Positions 30,461 to 32,272 of a stretch of DNA of 32,272 nucleotides are shown here, in pieces (position 1 is the first letter of the stretch; each line of letters opens with the position of its first letter). Source of the stretch: Chloroflexota bacterium (GTDB lineage Bacteria > Chloroflexota > Limnocylindria > Limnocylindrales > CSP1-4); contig PMIE01000055.1 of assembly GCA_003156975.1 (NCBI GenBank), positions 1,145 through 33,416 on the forward strand. The letters are read 5' to 3'. The position numbers and the translations under genes were made by a program. The notes under the pieces were generated by a model that did not search any database, was not told where the DNA came from, and saw only the letters and a list, made by a program, of their open reading frames with translations.

Positions 30461-32272
30461 GTCCATCGGGTCCGGGTCCGAAGCGTCAACGCCGAGTTCT
30501 GCGATCGCAGCCTCTACGTCGCCTACGGGCATCAGACCGCCGCGCGACAGACCGACCATTGCCGCCGCCGCGATGTGCGCCGCATCGATCGAGAAGAGCC
30601 GCCGGAGCGTCTCGCGCGTGTCGGATCGCCCAAAGCCATCCGTACCCAACACTATTCGCGAGGCCGGCAACCAGGGCGCCACGAGATCCGGATATGCCCT
30701 GATCCAGTCGGTGGCGATCACGATCTGGCCGCCGTCCGGCGGCAGAACTTGCGAGACGTGCGGCAGGCGGGCCTTTGCGGCCGGGTTGAGACGGTTCCAG
30801 CGGTCGGTCTCCAGACCGTCCACGCGGAGTTGCTGGAACGAAGTGGCGCTATACACCTCGGCCGGAATGCCGCGCTCGGTGAGAAGGTCGCGAGCCGCAA
30901 CTACCTGCTGCAGGATCGAGCCGCTGCCGACGAGCCGCACCGGGTCCTCGATTCGGGCGGCCTTGCCCAGCTTCGGAGCCTCGAACAGGCGGTAGATGCC
31001 TCGCGAGATCTGCTCGTCCGTCAGCCGATCGGGCCGCTTGGGCATGGCGTAGTTCTCGTTGTAGAGCGTGATGTAGTAGAAGACGTCGGCCGACGAACCG
31101 TCGGCCGCCCCTTTCCCGTACATCCGGTCGATGCCTTCGCGAACGATCGAAGCGAGCTCAAAGGCGTACGCGGGGTCGTAGGCTCGAATGTTCGGAACGA
31201 CGGACGCGAGCACATGGGAGTGGCCGTCGTCGTGCTGCAGGCCTTCACCGGCCAACGTGGTGCGGCCGGCCGTGGCGCCCATCACGAAGCCTCGTCCGCG
31301 CTCATCGGCGAGAGCCCACAGCTGGTCGCCGGTCCGCTGGAACCCGAACATCGAGTAGAAGATGTAGAACGGTATCAAGGGAACGCCGTGAGTGGCGTAG
31401 GACGTGGCCGCAGCCTGAAGCGAGGCCATCGCCCCGGCCTCCGTGATCCCCTCCTCCAGGACCTGCCCGTCCTTGGCTTCGCGATAGCTCAGGACCAGGT
31501 CGGAGTCCACCGGCTCGTATCGCTGGCCACCAGAGGCGTAGATGCCGACTTCCTTGAAGAGCGGGTCCAGGCCGAAGGTGCGGGCTTCATCCGGCACGAT
31601 CGGGACGATCCGCCGTCCCAGCTCCGGGTCGCGGATCAGGTTCCGCAGCAGACGGCCAAAGGCCATCGTGGTGCTGACCGCCATGTCCGACCCGGTGGTG
31701 AATTCGGCGTCGACCTGCGGGCGCGGCGGCGGCAGCGGCGCCGATCGGACAACTCGGCGCGGCATGGGCCCGCCCAAGGCGTGGCGACGTTCCAGCATGT
31801 ACCGGACCTCTTCCGAATCCGGGCCCGGGTGGTAGTACGGCGCGTCGTGGAGCTTGTCGTCTGGAATCGGCAGTTCGAGCCGGTCGCGGAAGATACGCAG
31901 CTCTGCCTCGGAGAGCTTCTTGGCCTGGTGGGTGATATTGCGCGCCTCGACGCCCGGCCCAAGCGTCCAGCCCTTGATCGTGTGCGCCAGCACCACAGAC
32001 GGGCCACCGCGGAATTCCGTCGCGGAGCGGTAGGCGGCGTATACCTTGCGGTAGTCGTGGCCGCCGCGGCGCAAGTGGGCGAGATCGTCGTCGGAGAGAT
32101 TCTCTGCCAGGCGGCGAAGGCGCGGGTCCGGCCCAAAGAAGTGCTCGCGGATATACGCCCCGCCCGCCACCGAGTACTTCTGGAACTCTCCGTCGACCGT
32201 CTCGTTCATCTTGTTCACGAGCACGCCTTCGACGTCGCGGGCCAACAGATCGTCCCACTCGCGGCCCCAGAT
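30455..32272 (-). CDS. aceE: Pyruvate dehydrogenase E1, homodimeric type (5' end outside the window)
   Basis: The visible 605 residues are the C-terminal two-thirds of an AceE-type E1 (usual length about 880-920); the frame is open at the window edge, starting IWGREWDDLLARDVEGVLVN. Family landmarks follow: KMNETVDGEFQKY, GAYIREHFFGPDPRLR, GGHDYRKVYAAY, VLAHTIKGWTLG, NITHQAKKL, VPDEARTFGLDPLFKEVGIY, the FYIFYSMFGFQRTGDQLW segment and GLQHDDGHSHVLAS. AceE decarboxylates pyruvate with thiamine diphosphate and acetylates the lipoyl domain of E2. The homodimeric form is usual in Proteobacteria and Actinomycetota. Part of the thiamine-binding N-terminal domain lies beyond the edge. The stop overlaps the convergent metallophosphoesterase stop. 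Confidence 0.95.
   Translation of the reverse strand: MWGREWDDLLARDVEGVLVNKMNETVDGEFQKYSVAGGAYIREHFFGPDPRLRRLAENLSDDDLAHLRRGGHDYRKVYAAYRSATEFRGGPSVVLAHTIKGWTLGPGVEARNITHQAKKLSEAELRIFRDRLELPIPDDKLHDAPYYHPGPDSEEVRYMLERRHALGGPMPRRVVRSAPLPPPRPQVDAEFTTGSDMAVSTTMAFGRLLRNLIRDPELGRRIVPIVPDEARTFGLDPLFKEVGIYASGGQRYEPVDSDLVLSYREAKDGQVLEEGITEAGAMASLQAAATSYATHGVPLIPFYIFYSMFGFQRTGDQLWALADERGRGFVMGATAGRTTLAGEGLQHDDGHSHVLASVVPNIRAYDPAYAFELASIVREGIDRMYGKGAADGSSADVFYYITLYNENYAMPKRPDRLTDEQISRGIYRLFEAPKLGKAARIEDPVRLVGSGSILQQVVAARDLLTERGIPAEVYSATSFQQLRVDGLETDRWNRLNPAAKARLPHVSQVLPPDGGQIVIATDWIRAYPDLVAPWLPASRIVLGTDGFGRSDTRETLRRLFSIDAAHIAAAAMVGLSRGGLMPVGDVEAAIAELGVDASDPDPMDL

Noticed and set aside
1-32272. CRISPR arrays, insertion sequences, prophage or integrase genes
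   Set aside because: No regular repeat-spacer pattern, transposase or phage-type gene was seen. The only regularly spaced repeats are the operator units at 10011-10114, which are too short and have no spacers of CRISPR length.

Overview
This is a gene-dense, high-GC (about two-thirds by eye) bacterial chromosomal window. Starts are often GTG or TTG, overlaps are often ATGA or GTGA, and I see no insertion sequence, prophage, CRISPR array, rRNA or tRNA. The gene content suggests a Chloroflexota lineage (Limnocylindria/Ellin6529-like) or, less likely, an Actinomycetota relative. The pointers are a short methylmalonyl-CoA mutase large subunit without its own B12 domain, a homodimeric-type pyruvate dehydrogenase E1, the DUF3090/SCO1664 pair, a DUF6062 protein and a DUF2089-DUF4097-SHOCT module. 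The taxonomic assignment is an inference.

Layout. 1-5193 is central carbon metabolism: the 5' part of a divergent NAD-type isocitrate dehydrogenase, succinyl-CoA synthetase sucCD, then methylmalonyl-CoA mutase and epimerase on the minus strand. Together these could link propionyl-CoA or methylmalonyl-CoA to the TCA cycle. 5194-7457 is a chromosome-partition locus: an intergenic region with a cluster of DnaA-box-like 9-mers and a 16-bp palindrome, followed by parA and parB. A near copy of the palindrome lies inside parB, which makes it a candidate non-canonical parS. 7605-9866 holds a UbiA-type prenyltransferase, a small unknown protein and a PlsC-type acyltransferase.

10011-11855 is the most unusual part. 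An array of regularly spaced GAAC-N4-GTTC dyads lies directly upstream of a three-gene, stop/start-overlapping cassette. The cassette encodes a winged-helix protein with a degenerate nucleotidyltransferase domain, a HEPN-like protein with no histidine at all, and a zinc-ribbon protein. It looks like a regulatory derivative of MNT-HEPN systems. A truncated DNA-3-methyladenine glycosylase remnant and an unknown gene follow.

12806-18315 holds apbE (flavin transferase), facing a minus-strand run that reads ABC ATPase, ABC permease, DUF6062 protein, a flavin-type split-barrel protein and a split-barrel/UbiA(MenA-like) fusion. 18316-18626 is non-coding and rich in hairpins and repeats. 18627-20607 is a three-gene DUF2089/DUF4097/SHOCT-like operon with a recognisable sigma70-type promoter. 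20955-23614 carries DUF3090, an SCO1664-type atypical kinase-like protein and a Ca2+/H+ antiporter. 23650-25955 carries a ROK kinase and an AI-2E-type membrane protein. 26117-27921 is a second ABC ATPase/permease pair. 27951-28763 is a membrane-anchored surface protein with a Pro/Thr stalk. 28975-30460 pairs a ParB/Srx-fold protein with a metallophosphoesterase. The window ends inside aceE.
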